A stretch of 64,000 nucleotides of DNA from Aphelenchoides besseyi (Eukaryota; Nematoda; Chromadorea; Rhabditida; Aphelenchoididae). Under the pieces are notes generated by a model. It had not been told where the DNA came from. It ran no database searches and worked only from the letters and a program-made list of their open reading frames with translations. A program made the position numbers and the translations under genes. Shown here in pieces: positions 37,181-48,628 of the stretch. Numbering within the stretch: position 1 is the first letter of the stretch; each line of letters starts with the position of its first letter. The DNA lies in assembly GCA_024699855.1 (NCBI GenBank), contig JAMPIQ010000003.1:7130001-7194000 (forward strand), in the 5' to 3' direction.

Positions 37181-40100
37181 ACTTGCAAGCTTTTTGCTGA
37201 GATTATCGGGCTCTGCTGAAATAGTATTATTTAAGGTATGTTTGAGAGTGAAAGTAAAAACGATCAATGAAAAGAAAGTAGCAGCTCTACAACACCCGCC
37301 TTGATCTATTATCGAACCAGAGACGAATGTTAAGAGTGAGGTCGAAAACTCGTTAATTTTGTCCTTGAATTAAACGTAGAACCGGACGACAAATCGAATT
37401 GACCGAAGAAAAGGTCGTCGATTATACGCAATTGGGCAAAAGAAGCAAACGCAGAAACCGGACCGCCGCGTGTAAACGGGGCCCGTGCAAAACCAAAACT
37501 GATTCTTCGCCGCCGCAACATCAAAACGTCGTCCGAACTGATAAAACGACCCTTTGGCGAGCAAAATCAAAAAGCGACGACTGGGCGTGTGTCGAATTTT
37601 CATGGACCGCCTTTTGGCTTCGTAGCGGCGAGTGAAAAACTGGAGAAGCCGTAGAGGAGAGGGGAAAAAAGACCAGGAACAACCTCGCATTCATGACCAA
37701 ACGTTTTGCCCTTGATTTCTTACTGCTGTTCAGAAAATCCACTTTCACTGCAAATCACTTGAGTCCGAAACACACGATTGTTGTTCTTGGCTTTTTGCCC
37801 AACAAATCCACAGGCTTCCTACATCAATCAACATGCCGTTCTTTAGCATATCAAAAGAGAAGTAGCAATCGATTTAGATCGGCCGTATAGTTCCGTTGAT
37901 TGTGATTAGAAAGTAATGCGCAGAGCGATTGCTGTGTAACATAAACGAGCGAAGAAAACAAACCCCAACGGCCGGCTGTTTGTAAACAAAAGTCTTCAGA
38001 TTCAAACGTCAATTGCCGTCGAGGCGGAGCAATTCGCGACGATTAATCGGCAAGTTCGTTTAAACGCGCAGTTTAACGAGACAAAACTAAACGGTTTCTG
38101 TCGCATAACAACCACAGAATAGACCTGACGATAAAATGCCAATTTAAGAGTATAACTCTGAGGACAAAAACGAAAAGTTCTGCCGAACACTTTGGTCAGC
38201 AGTCGACCAACAACCTCAAAGACAAAACGAATGGCGAGGAGAACGGCGAGGCAGTTTTTCAGTGTTTCTGCCGCTTTTTTCGAGTTCCTCCGCTGTTTTC
38301 TCTCAGAACATTGCGCTCGTAAACATCAACACTTGGAAGGCGGAGCGGTTGGAAGAAGGTCCTGTAGAAAAACAAAACTGAAGCGCAAAAGCGATGAATT
38401 CTTTTTAAATTCGCCGCTATTTCATAAGAAGAAAACGGAACGATTCATCGAAACACGTAGATTCATCCCTTCGGTTTGCTTGAATAACAAGTTTACATCG
38501 ATTATCACCACAGGAATATGGAAGTCGAAGCGAACAACGCAAAAGTCAATTAAACTCACATTTAGAAGACAAATGAGTTTTGTTCTTGGGACTGGAAAAC
38601 CCAAAAAATTCTTTGATACGATTCGACTGTTTCGGCGACAACATAGCCAACGTTCACTGATTCATACTACACTCATGACCTCAAATAAGCACTTCTGTAA
38701 ACTTAAATGTTTTTAGACGAAAGCGAAATCCTTTGCTTCTCGAATCTCGGGATTAACATAATTGCTTTTGGCCAATTTGTTCTCAATAAAAGACCACGAA
38801 AATGCTCCCGTCCAAAATTGATCTTCGAATCAGCTGTTAACTATCGTTCCCATTGAAGCGAACGATCGTGTTACCGGGAGTTTTCCGACTGAAACGATTC
38901 ACATCTTTGAGATTAATTCTCGTAAGTTCAAAACTTGTCAATCGGCTTGTTTGCTCAACAAGTCGACTTCTTGCGCGTGAGCAAGATCGAGCCGTACGGT
39001 TTTCCTGAGGTAAAACCCGTAGAACAAGTGAAGGTCGTCGGCATTCGAAGATTATGCGGATGTCATGTGAGTTCTTTCGAGCAATCCAAATGGCTCTCGA
39101 CAAAAATGTCATTTGCCTGTGCGGCCAAACAATCTCGTTTTTGTCCGCGTGCATTTGGAAACTTCTTTTCTGGACCACACGAACCTTAACGCTCGAAAAC
39201 TTCCCGTATTCATTAATTACTCGCGGCTTAGCTCCAAGCAATCTGATTTCCGACTGCCGTTTTCGACTCTTCTACTCATCAGTTTTGTTGGGCGAATAAA
39301 TTCGAGCCATAAATTTTATTGGACGAGATCGTCCGTCGTTCCACTACGAAAAAACCGCAAATCACATCGAATGACATTGAAACTTTCGAATTGAAAGCAA
39401 ATGCACGTCAGTTCCAGCGATGTTTGAGCACTCGAAATAACCCTGTGGTTGCCAGTTGTTGTCGAACAGTTCGAGAATAGGAATTTGAATAAAAAGAAAA
39501 GCGAACTTGTTTGTAGCACAAACATTCGACCTTCGTCATTCAAACGCGATTCCTGAAGACACTCTTTTGTGCTCGTCAATCTCACGAGCGAAAGTGCGCA
39601 GTCGGAGGCTGCGAACCGATGCGGAATCGTTTGTTTACTTCAATTTCCCGTCCAATTGATTCCATTTACCGTTTGATTTCCGGCTACAAACTCGCTCCTC
39701 TTGAGCACACTTGAAGACCACGTTCTTGACTACCGAGAGTTTTCAACGGAAACAAACGACACACAACAGGAAAACGATCAACGTGCCAACTGCTCATTGA
39801 GCCGAAAAGAAACGTGCAGAGCGTACAACAAACCTCCGAATGCGCTGATTCATTCGAGTTGACAACGTTAAAAGAAGTGCGCTGAAAAGCGTGAAAACTG
39901 TTTTCCGCAGCGTAGAAAAACGTGAGTCATTGGACGTTGTCAAAAAAAGCGTAAAGGAACGTTGCGCGACAACTAAAAAACAAATCTAAACGCAACTTCC
40001 AATTTCTTTTGCGCTCCCTCCGTTTTATAGGCAAATTCCTGGTCAGCAAAAACACGTTGCCGATATGGAGGCGCTAATTACAATCCTCGATTCCCCGACG

Positions 40101-41273
40101 CCAATAAACAAATTTCGCGTCTACAAACGTTTTTCTGTCCACGTATTTGCGATGAAAACGCGTCCAAAGGTCGTAAACTGCGTGGAATCTTTGGGTGCGC
40201 TTTTGGTAACCGCGTTCTATGAACAACACGAGAAATCATTCCTCACCACCATTAAATTCCGTTGGACGTGGGCGCTAACTGTCAACTCACTCGATTCCTT
40301 ATCTCATCAATGCTCTCAAATCAAACTTTTTCGATTCGTCAACAACCGGAAGTTACAAACCATAAGAAACACAAGTTCTGATTAATTAAAAGCGATTTAC
40401 GATTAAGCATAGACTTCTTATCAGCACAAAAATGCCGAAACGGATACTCATCTTCAACAGCCCGACAGAGAATGCTGATAATTTTGAAATGAAAAGTGCG
40501 CAAAAACGTGTTGGGAAATCACCCTAAACATCGAAAATGGTTCCAGTCGTAAACACTTCAAAAACAAATTGCGGTGGGATCTCAAATTTGGATCCCTTTC
40601 AGCCACGCATGAATGAAATGGATGAGCTCAAAAACCGATGTGAAATTCTAACCTTTAATCCACGCCGGACTCAATTGAACGCTGACAACATCCTCGATTG
40701 CTGCTAAAGAACCGAAGAGGTTCTTAGCTTCCTTTCGTCTTCCGGGCATCAGTCAAACAGTGGCCGAAAATATTCAGAAGACGAAACGGGTTCTTTTATT
40801 TGTTTGTCAAACGTTTAGCAGTTTTTTCGACCCTTCGGCGTTGTCGGCGGATTAAGCACGTGGAAGTTTACAACACCGAGTTTTTGTTACTCTTTTGCTC
40901 TTCACATCCCCGGACCGAAAACGGTCGACTTGTTCTCGATCACCAAAAACTATGGCGATTTCAAAATCGAAGTTCAACAATCGCAATCCGAAAGTTGGCG
41001 ATGAATCAGGTGCTCGAAGTGAAAAACAGGAACGTTGCTCGTTTTTGTACATTCAGAACGTAAGAGCATTTTACAACGGGCACAAATTTAACGAAAACAA
41101 GCGGGTTAACTGCTACTAAGCATTTCGAGTTTAATGCGTTTGACAGAAAGAAGTGCATGAGTTTAAGGATGCAAGCTCAACGACTACAATGAAATAGAAT
41201 TGTAGATAAGATAGCAGATTTCCGAAACCTTTTTGACGTCACATTTCTGCCCTTTGATATAGGCGTCAAGGGA
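37181..41273. other. Long gene-free region upstream of the galectin gene
   Basis: About 4.1 kb between the galectin start and the acidic-protein gene stop. It is richer in GC than other deserts of the window and full of GAAAA/TTTTC and CGAAA words, like the region upstream of vab-9. Open frames exist on both strands (for example 38192-38716 and 38837-39241) but lack domains, consistent splice partners and codon structure. Extended regulatory DNA of the galectin gene is the simplest reading. Confidence 0.35.
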
Positions 41274-41923
41274 TTAAAGATCTTTACGGTGCATTAAAGC
41301 GAAATTTAACTCACCGACAACCTCGTCAATCGGAACTTCTTCGATTCCGTCCTCGACCTCTTCAGCTTGTTCGTTGCCAAAAGTTTCTTCGTGTGGATAT
41401 TCATGACGAGTCAACGGTATTGTAAAAACACCAGGACTACGTTCTTCTTCGTGATTAGTTGGTGAATCAGAGCGAAGTGTTTCGTCGACTTTCGTTATCA
41501 CAACATCTTCTAGTGAGTTTTGCTCTTCAGCAAAACTCTCGACAACCACTGGAATCTGAGCCCTTGATTCGTGAACGACAACCGGATGCTCGTCTTCAGG
41601 ATTCTCAACACGCTTCGACGGAATCGGTCCATGCTGATGTTCTTCTTGCAACGACATATCATCGAATCTGAGCACGTCCTCATTCTCGAGTTTAACATCG
41701 TTTGCACCTGAAGTTAAAATGAGAACATAAGTACACAAAAATGCCCACCATAATCTAACGGTTGCTGTGGTTGATTGTATCGGTGCTCTTCGGAGCTATG
41801 ATGATTAGAATCGTCGAAATTGATAAAATCGGACATCTTTTTCTGAAATTCAAAAATTTGATCTCCGCAGTCTCTTCGAATGAACTGATCGAACTGCCGC
41901 ATTTGGGCCACGTAATCGCCCAA
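41274..41923 (-). CDS. Acidic unidentified protein
   Basis: Two exons (41923-41748, 41707-41274) join across a 40-nt intron in frame (DYGG|ANDVKL). The start is either MGDYVAQMRQF at 41923 or the internal MSDFINFDD. The product, about 200 residues, is strongly acidic with Glu/Asp/His clusters (EEVEDGIEEVPIDEVVGE) and no TM segment or known domain. A GT in the context GTCG|GTGAGT near the end could be a donor into exons not found here, so this may be the N-terminal acidic part of a larger protein. No function is proposed. Confidence 0.5.
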
Positions 41924-42722
41924 ACTTGAGTGACTTTGTTTGACTTAAGTTTTGGCCAAAAATCAAATCCGCTTTCAAGTTGCCACTCCTTTTGTGGTTA
42001 AACCCACACGACTGTCAGATAGCGATTTCGAGAAGAAAAACACGTTTAGACGACGTGATTCTGAAGGGTTTCAGTAGTCAAAAAAGTGGTTTAACTGAAA
42101 AGGTGAATACGTGGAAAGCTGATCAAACACCTGCCTATGACCACTCAGATTGCGTGTCAATGAAAAGGATTTTAGTTTTGAATTGGAACGGAAATAGGAA
42201 TTCCAACGAAATCTCGATTATACCTTTCAATTGTTTTTCAATAAACAAGCCAATCAACTTCAGCGAACTTAATCCGCGCACAGAACTTGTCGAGTATCTC
42301 CAGAAAATTTGATGAGCAAACAAGAACTCGGTGTATGTTTCACTGGAAACCTAACTTCGTTTCTGCACAGAACTCTTTTTGTTCTGGAAACCGTATTAAC
42401 GTAAAGACCACGAACGCTATGAATGGTACGTACTAACGACAAGTTAATTGGCTAAAAAATGTCTGCACTCTACAGACATATAATCGGGAAAATGCAAGAT
42501 GTCCTAATACCTTCACGGTTGTGGTCTCACGACCGAACAGCTTCTTTATTTTTTAGCCTTTAAAATTGAAGTTGTGCCCTATGGCCTTCTCTAGTTTCTT
42601 AATCTCGTATCTTTGAGTTCATCGTTTCATCAGAGCGTTCAAACACAAGTTGAAATGAATGTTGCAATAAGTGGCCAATAATCTAAAGTTTATTTCACAC
42701 GATTCCAAATTCACAACAATGT
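41924..42722. other. Intergenic region
   Basis: About 0.8 kb. A plus-strand frame at 41980-42312 overlaps a minus-strand frame; neither has support. No repeat or RNA gene was recognised. Confidence 0.35.
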
Positions 42723-44460
42723 TTACTCCTTTTGAGTTTCGGACAAATCAAATGGATACTTATCTGATTTCTTCGTATCCTTTGATTCCTTTTTGACATC
42801 TTTCTCCGCTTTTTGTTCTTTGGCCTTCTCCACCGAAGTAGTCGGTTTTTGCGCTTCCAATGCCGCCTTACTTGCTGTAGTCGAATGTGGAGTCTGCGGC
42901 TTGCTAGTTCCCGAATCATAATCGATGGCCGATACTTCATTGGCTAACTCCTGCACCAAAAACATCACTAGTAATCGCAATCGAACTTACAAATGGTTGA
43001 GAGATCTTCTGTATTCCGCTCTCACGCATAATGTTGCTATTAGCATCATCTTTGCTGTACGCAATAGCGAAGTTATCGACCGTAGTCGTGGTGTCCGATT
43101 GTGCAGTCGATGAAAGTGGAAGTACTGATTCTTTTGCTTGGGCGGGTTGAGGTTCATCCTTTGACTTGAGATCTACGTCGGTGATCGTTTTGTGCTTCGA
43201 TTTCTCTTTCTTCGGCGGTTTCTTCTTCTAAATTGGATCATGTCAGAAGAGCACGTAATGGATGTGTTTACAGTTTTCGTGAACATTTGTGTGGCAGTCG
43301 GGATTGGAAACATCACAGAACCTCCAAACTGAAATGCTCTGTTTAAAATACAAGCACCCTCGTTGAACAAACAGCTGTGGCCGGAATGTCCGGTTTCTTG
43401 TTGGTGATGTCGTCGACTGGCAACACCGTTGTTTTGCGTGATGGAACCCGTTTGCCAGCAATCGAGATTTGTGGACGATTGGCTTTGAGTTTCTGCATTA
43501 GCAACTCTAAAACAACAAAGATGTCAATCTTCAAACTAAAACTTACTGTAGTCCTTGGCAATAAACTTTTGGTCGACAATCTTTCGAGTAAAGCAAGTTG
43601 TTAGAAAGACTTCGATTCTACGACGTAAACGACGGAACTTTCGCTTGTTTTTAAACATGACAATAATCAGGCAAGGAAGTGGAATGAACGAAATCAAACA
43701 CACGATCAACAGTACAAGACCGGTAATCACTGATGCAATTGGGGAAAAACGGTTCTCGTCCAAGTTTCCTTCAGCCGCATTCCACGAGGCTAACTGACTA
43801 CTCTGCTTGCGATTAAACAATCCCATTCTAATCCACTCATTTCCAACAGTCTCAGTGATCATAACACAAAAAGAACCAGATTTGCTGTACCAAAGAAAAT
43901 GCTGATTTGAAGGATCCGCATTGTCAGTAATCTGAACATGAGAAGTAATCAGTAAACGTATCAACTCACCGTCAGAACGTTTAAAAAGCCATCAGTAGTA
44001 TGATAGTTTTTATAGTAATCGTAAGTGCGAGGCATATTTGAGGAAATTCTGTACGTCGACACTCCGTATTTAATGCGTATCGACTCCGCTTCTTCTATCT
44101 CGAAAATTGATGATTGCTAGCAGTCATGACTTACTTCTGAATGCATCCCAAACGTAGACCACAGGTCCCCTTTCATCGAACTTTATATCAACACTATAGT
44201 CGGATGCAACACATTGCTCAGGCCAGCGTGACATATATCCAGCCTTCTGAATCATAGTTTAGTTGCGAACAAGTTTGTTGTACAACCTCTTTACCCATGG
44301 CATTCATCTTATCATAATCGGAAAGTGGAAGGATGTCTAACTGACAATCAAACCACAACACGTAAGCGTAAGAGTTAGGCGATCGATCATAGAGCTCCTT
44401 GAACGAGCACTTTTCGTATTGATCTAAACGTCCATGTTTCTTAATTACCGAATTGCGAAC
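42723..44460 (-). CDS. Single-pass membrane protein, N-terminus lost in gap
   Basis: At least seven exons on the minus strand. From the gap: a segment with KHGRLDQYEKCSFKELYD, then (after a proposed 40-nt intron ending ATTCAG at about 44244) KAGYMSRWPEQCVASDYSVD, RGPVVYVWDAFR, YYKNYHTTDGFLNVLT, NEWIRMGLFNRKQ, a transmembrane helix (ASVITGLVLLIVCLISFIP), a basic stop-transfer (FKNKRKFRRLRRR), and a long cytoplasmic tail with Lys-rich (KKKPPKKEKSKHK) and Ser/Thr-rich parts ending SETQKE. It is a type I-like receptor or adhesion molecule in layout. The signal peptide must lie in or beyond the 100-N gap. No family was recognised. Confidence 0.65.
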
Positions 44461-44560
44461 NNNNNNNNNNNNNNNNNNNNNNNNNNNNNNNNNNNNNNNN
44501 NNNNNNNNNNNNNNNNNNNNNNNNNNNNNNNNNNNNNNNNNNNNNNNNNNNNNNNNNNNN
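44461..44560. other. Assembly gap (100 N)
   Basis: Exactly 100 N, the usual placeholder for a gap of unknown size. A host membrane-protein exon lies on its left and a Helitron protease ORF on its right; an open frame runs across only because N carries no stop. Confidence 0.99.
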
Positions 44561-45210
44561 GTTATTCCATTCTTTTCCATGATTGCCAACACGTAGTGAC
44601 CGCTTTTATAGATCGGAATCAACAAATAGACGGTTTCGTTTGGATGAATCGGCGACTTCACGATGCAGTATTTCGCCGGATTCGACTCCGCAATGCGATA
44701 ATGATCGATCCAAAATGACATGGACATCAGACCAATCCTTAACGGACTGTTAGCTATTAAAACCGACAGACCGAAGATGATTGACTCGTAATCAATCCAC
44801 TCATCCAAGTTCTCCATGTCCGGCAACTGTTTCTTGGCTAATTGGCATTCGGAACGAGCAGCATCACAAAGATTGCTAAACTGGCAATGCGTATGGAATT
44901 TCGCACCAAGAACTTCTTGGATGGAAATTTTCGTTTCTCGTGAATCGAAATTGAAATCCCGCATTTGTCTCAAAATTCCGGTACTTTCGATCGCTAGGTT
45001 GTGTGCTGCCATCTCTGCCACCTCAACAGCACCACTAGCTGGTGCTTCTGTGACCTCATTCTCGGTGACAATTGGATTTGCCGTCGACGCTTCTTTAGCT
45101 GCCTTCTCTTCTGCACGGACTCTTCGCATTCTCTCCCTATTCTTACGTTTACGTTCTTGGTTACGTTCTTTCTTCTCTTCGTCGGTTAAATCGATCTTTC
45201 GTTTCGGCAT
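44561..45210 (-). pseudogene. Helitron fragment: N-terminal part of Ulp1-like protease ORF
   Basis: The ATG at 45210 reads MPKRKIDLTDEEKKERNQER and continues with FHTHCQFSNLCDAARSECQL and YLLIPIYKSGHYVLAIMEK before the gap cuts it. It is collinear with the complete ORF at 53002-54111 (start MPKRKIELTDEEKKER), with many substitutions but no frameshift. The catalytic-histidine region (SGHYVLAI) is present; the Asp, Gln and Cys part is missing in the gap. It is therefore the right-hand end of a third Helitron copy, oriented minus, whose remainder lies in the gap or is lost. Confidence 0.8.
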
Positions 45211-45237
45211 TTCAATTAGTAAATCTTCTTTAAACAA

Positions 45238-47024
45238 ATCTTTCGGTTACCGTAATTCTTTTAAGTTAAGTGAGTAAAATGAGTGAGTAGAGTAAGTAAG
45301 TAAGTCAAGTAATTTGACTTTCAACACCAAAACTTAAGTTGACAAACCTTCTACTAAGTACAAAACACGAAACGGAAAGCAAATTAATTCAAAATAACGG
45401 AGATGAAACACGAACAAAACGGACGACACGAAATGGAGATATAGAAAAAGTGAAACGAATTGAAAAGACGTCAACTAACAACCGAAGGTAATAACAGATT
45501 GGGACGCAAATCAAACGAACAGAAGGAAAGAACGCAGACTTCTACACGTGCCGAAGATTGGCCTCTGTCTGCCTGGGCATAAACACAAAGGAAACAGAAC
45601 GTTGAAATGACGGCGCGTTACCGCTGGTTCGAACTGTGGGAATCAACAGACAGGGCGAATCTTTAAGATATCCACTTTTTCGCGCAATGTTCGGCACAGA
45701 CGAAACAGTCGTTCAAAACGATCGAATGTTATGCTCGAAATAAGACGTGAAGCTGCGCAAAAAACAACACAAACAAAATTTGAACGATGAGCACAACCAA
45801 AAAGCTCGACAGCTTTACGACAGTATAACAGAACAGAAAGCTTATAGATCAAAAGTTACACAACACAGTCAAATAAAGGGGATTATAAACAGTAACAGAT
45901 CTCTGACTTCCGTCTGGTCGCTCGTGCCAAGTGATCGGATTAAGCCACTCGCTGATCTTATAATCTTGTGGCGGAACACGGGAAATTTTGGTGATCGGTT
46001 GCCAAATCAACGCGCCGGATTAAGCCACTCGCCGATCTTATAATCTTGTGGCAGAGAACGCTGGAAATTTTGGTGATCGGTTGTTAAAACGGGAACACGA
46101 GAATCGATCAACCTCAATGAAACGATACAAACACAATGATCCCGAATCAACTCACTTTCACATGGTTTCTTCTCTATAATCACTAGACAAAATTTCTTCG
46201 TCAAATTGGCAATCCTGGACATCTGTGCTCTCATCCAACGATTATCGAAGACCGTTTATCGACAAAACAGTTCAATCCAATAGTTCAGCTGACTGTGTGT
46301 TGTCTTCCAACCATTTCCATCCGCGTTTCATAGATTTCAATCAACTTTCCTTCATATATCTTGTTAATCAACGCTTATAACCAAACTTTTAACTGCGAAT
46401 CATATCAAAACATTAACTATCCAGTGCTCATCAACGACTTTTCATCGTACTCAAAACAACTCGCTTCACATTAGTTATGGTCTAACAAAGTAAGCCAACG
46501 GTCGGCCTTCCTTTTCAGTTTACTAGGATCATCGATGTCATTTATTTACAAAACAATTAGACTATTCTCATCGCAAAACGGTATCCTTGACATACAAAAA
46601 CCGACGATTTGTTGTTTTGAGTTCGAAATCAAACATTATTTTGACCACACAATTAATCATAACATCTCTTTACTCGAACAATTCGTTTTCCAACCAAAAA
46701 CAGAACCAATTCCTTTTCATATGCTCTCAATCAAATCTTTATTGAACTCCAATCTTCATTTCACAGCTTTCGTACAGTTAACGCTTGTAACTGATAGCGT
46801 TAAACTAATGGCTATCGACAGTATCGAAACAACGATTTTCTAATGTTTCGACTCTTCAAACATTTCATTTCAACAAATTGTTTCTGTGCACAACCGCTCG
46901 AACAAAAATTTGCATAAAATGAAAATCGATGCACAACAGACTCGCTCATTTTTTCGAAATCTGTGCACACGAATCGGTCGATCTGGATACAAACAAACAA
47001 ACTTTACTAGCTTTTATTAATGGG
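45238..47024. other. Intergenic region between Helitron copies
   Basis: About 1.8 kb without a supported gene. It begins with a GAGT/AAGT-rich microsatellite-like stretch (45268-45305) just upstream of the Helitron ORF, contains an 80-bp tandem duplication (45936-46083), and is otherwise AT-rich. Some of it is probably the 5' end of the third Helitron copy. Confidence 0.35.
45936..46083. repeat. 80-bp tandem duplication
   Basis: The block beginning CGGATTAAGCCACTCGCTGA at 45936 recurs at 46016 with period 80. The copies share GATCTTATAATCTTGTGGC and GGAAATTTTGGTGATCGGTTG with a few substitutions and small indels. Two copies, the second not quite complete. Confidence 0.85.
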
Positions 47025-47038
47025 ACAAGTAGCAGGTC

Positions 47039-47059
47039 GGCCCCCCCTTCGGGGGGGCC
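47039..47059 (-). other. Terminal hairpin of Helitron B (proposed 3' end)
   Basis: A perfect 9-bp GC-only stem around a three-base loop: GGCCCCCCC / TTC / GGGGGGGCC. On the minus strand it reads GGAG, hairpin, GACCTGC, the same frame of words (GGAG, hairpin, GACCAGC) as around the hairpin at the end of the plus-strand Helitron at 61730. On the plus strand CTAA|T follows 6 nt after the stem, so a plus-oriented element ending there is the alternative. Confidence 0.6.
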
Positions 47060-47291
47060 TCCTTCTAATTGTTTTACAAAGAGTATCAACGTTACATTAG
47101 TAGAGAACTTAACAAATTCTTCTTATCATATTCTTTTATGTTTCTTATAACCAACAATTTAATGGGATATTCGTGACTAATGCAGTCGTTTCAAACCAAG
47201 ACATTGCAGTTTCATTTCTCTTTTACAATATCCAAACAAAAATGGTTAAAAACAATCATTTATTAAATAAAACGGTTAACACAACAATCAA

Positions 47292-48230
47292 TTAAATTTT
47301 AAATGGTGGCGAATCTTCGTTTTTGTCCACAATCGGGCGTTTCGATCCAAATGGCGTATTGATTGCCAACGCCGCTTCAGTTACAGAGATCGGAGGCGCA
47401 TCACGAACGATAATGTTCTCGATCGATTGGACCACAATATCTTAAACAAAATGGCAATTAGTAAAGAGCGAAAAACACCGAACCATTCTTTTTTAAAACT
47501 CCAGTAACCTGCACAGCCTCCAATCGCTTGAATTTGGTCCAATCGCCGTTCGGATCCAAAACACGAATTGGTATCGATGTTTGCTCTTGATCAGCCAAAC
47601 TTCCGCGCATTTCGCCCATATTTATTGGAGAAGCCATTCGACGAGGAACTACTTTCAAGAAGACGTCGTTGAGAACTAAAAAGATTAATGGCAAACAATA
47701 ACTATGTGAAAAGCGTACGAATTTTGGTGTTTTCGGGAACACTAACCAACTCTTTAAGCGCGCACTCCAAGTACTTGGTCTTGTTGTCTTCGATGGTCGG
47801 GAATTTTCCTGAGCCTACGATTTCGATGCTGCTGCTCTCATCTAGCTTGAGCTGAACACCCAATCCACGTGCATAAATCGGCGACTTGTACGAAATAACA
47901 GTGACCATTTCAACTCGAATAATCTAAACATTAAAAGATGAGTTGCTACTTTCAAATACAATAAGGACTTACTTGGCCGGTCTTCAAATCCATCTTGTCG
48001 AACGTTTCGGCCGCTTTAGACCACGCGACACACTCAGCAAATCCCGCATCCAAATGAAGATCCAATTTGAATAGCAACTTTCGTTCGGATTCGGGTCCTC
48101 GACCCACCTTTCGCGCTTTCTGAACATCTCCAATCGTACCAAACAGTTCATCAACAATTGAGCCCGCTACAACTCCTGTGACTAACGACGACGCCGAGAT
48201 AAGAGACATGATCGAAACCAAAAGGAACAA
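47292..48230 (-). CDS. RPA-like OB-fold protein, probable Helitron cargo
   Basis: Four exons joined by introns of 44-51 nt give about 255 residues. From the start at 48230 (or the Met at 48209): GTIGDVQKARKVGRGPESE, LDAGFAECVAWSKAAETFDK, IIRVEMVTVISYK, LGVQLKLDESSSIEI, DNKTKYLECALKELVSVPEN, RIPIRVLDPNG-like TSIPIRVLDPNGDWTKFK, VTGVLKK, ending SPPFKI. The pattern of alternating strands with LFKLDL, ECVAW and VQLKL is that of replication protein A-type OB folds, which bind single-stranded DNA. It lies downstream of the helicase in the same orientation and inside the terminal hairpin, as RPA genes do in some plant Helitrons. A host gene flanking the element is the alternative. A TATA box lies upstream at 48284. 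Confidence 0.6.
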
Positions 48231-48283
48231 CCGACTGTTGAAAGAAGAAACAATCGAATGAGCAAAATTTCGATTTCAACGAG

Positions 48284-48291
48284 CTTTTATA
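48284..48291 (-). promoter_or_regulatory. TATA box of the RPA-like gene
   Basis: Minus-strand TATAAAAG about 54 bp upstream of the ATG at 48230. It suggests that the OB-fold gene has its own promoter rather than being read through from the helicase. Confidence 0.5.
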
Positions 48292-48628
48292 CGGTCGAAA
48301 TTTTTCTGTTGCGCAATTGCGTGTGAGAGAGTGAGTTCCAGACGGTGAGCTTAAAAATCACTTTGTTGCAGCAATGTGAGCAAACTTTTGATTTGCTGCC
48401 AATCAGTAAAATTTGAAAGTAAAATTCTTGCCGAAATAGACAACACAACATTGAAAAGAAGTATTCGTTGTATTGAAAGTTCTTGATGAATAGAAAAGTT
48501 ATGCAGCGGCAAATCGTGTTTTTCCATTACTTAATGATCGTAGTCTTTCTTCCAAACCATTGTATTTCACTTCATTTATTGTTCTGCGTATCTTTCTCAT
48601 CAAACATTTATGTGCACACAAATTGTTT

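Noticed and set aside
38192..39241. Open frames of 134-174 codons upstream of the galectin gene
   Set aside because: Overlapping on both strands, Arg/Phe/Lys-rich from GAAA/TTTC-patchy DNA, no family or splice support.
47039..47069. Reading the hairpin plus CTAA|T as the end of a plus-strand Helitron
   Set aside because: No plus-strand Helitron coding sequence lies to its left, and the flanking words match the end of Helitron C in the minus orientation. Kept as an alternative only.
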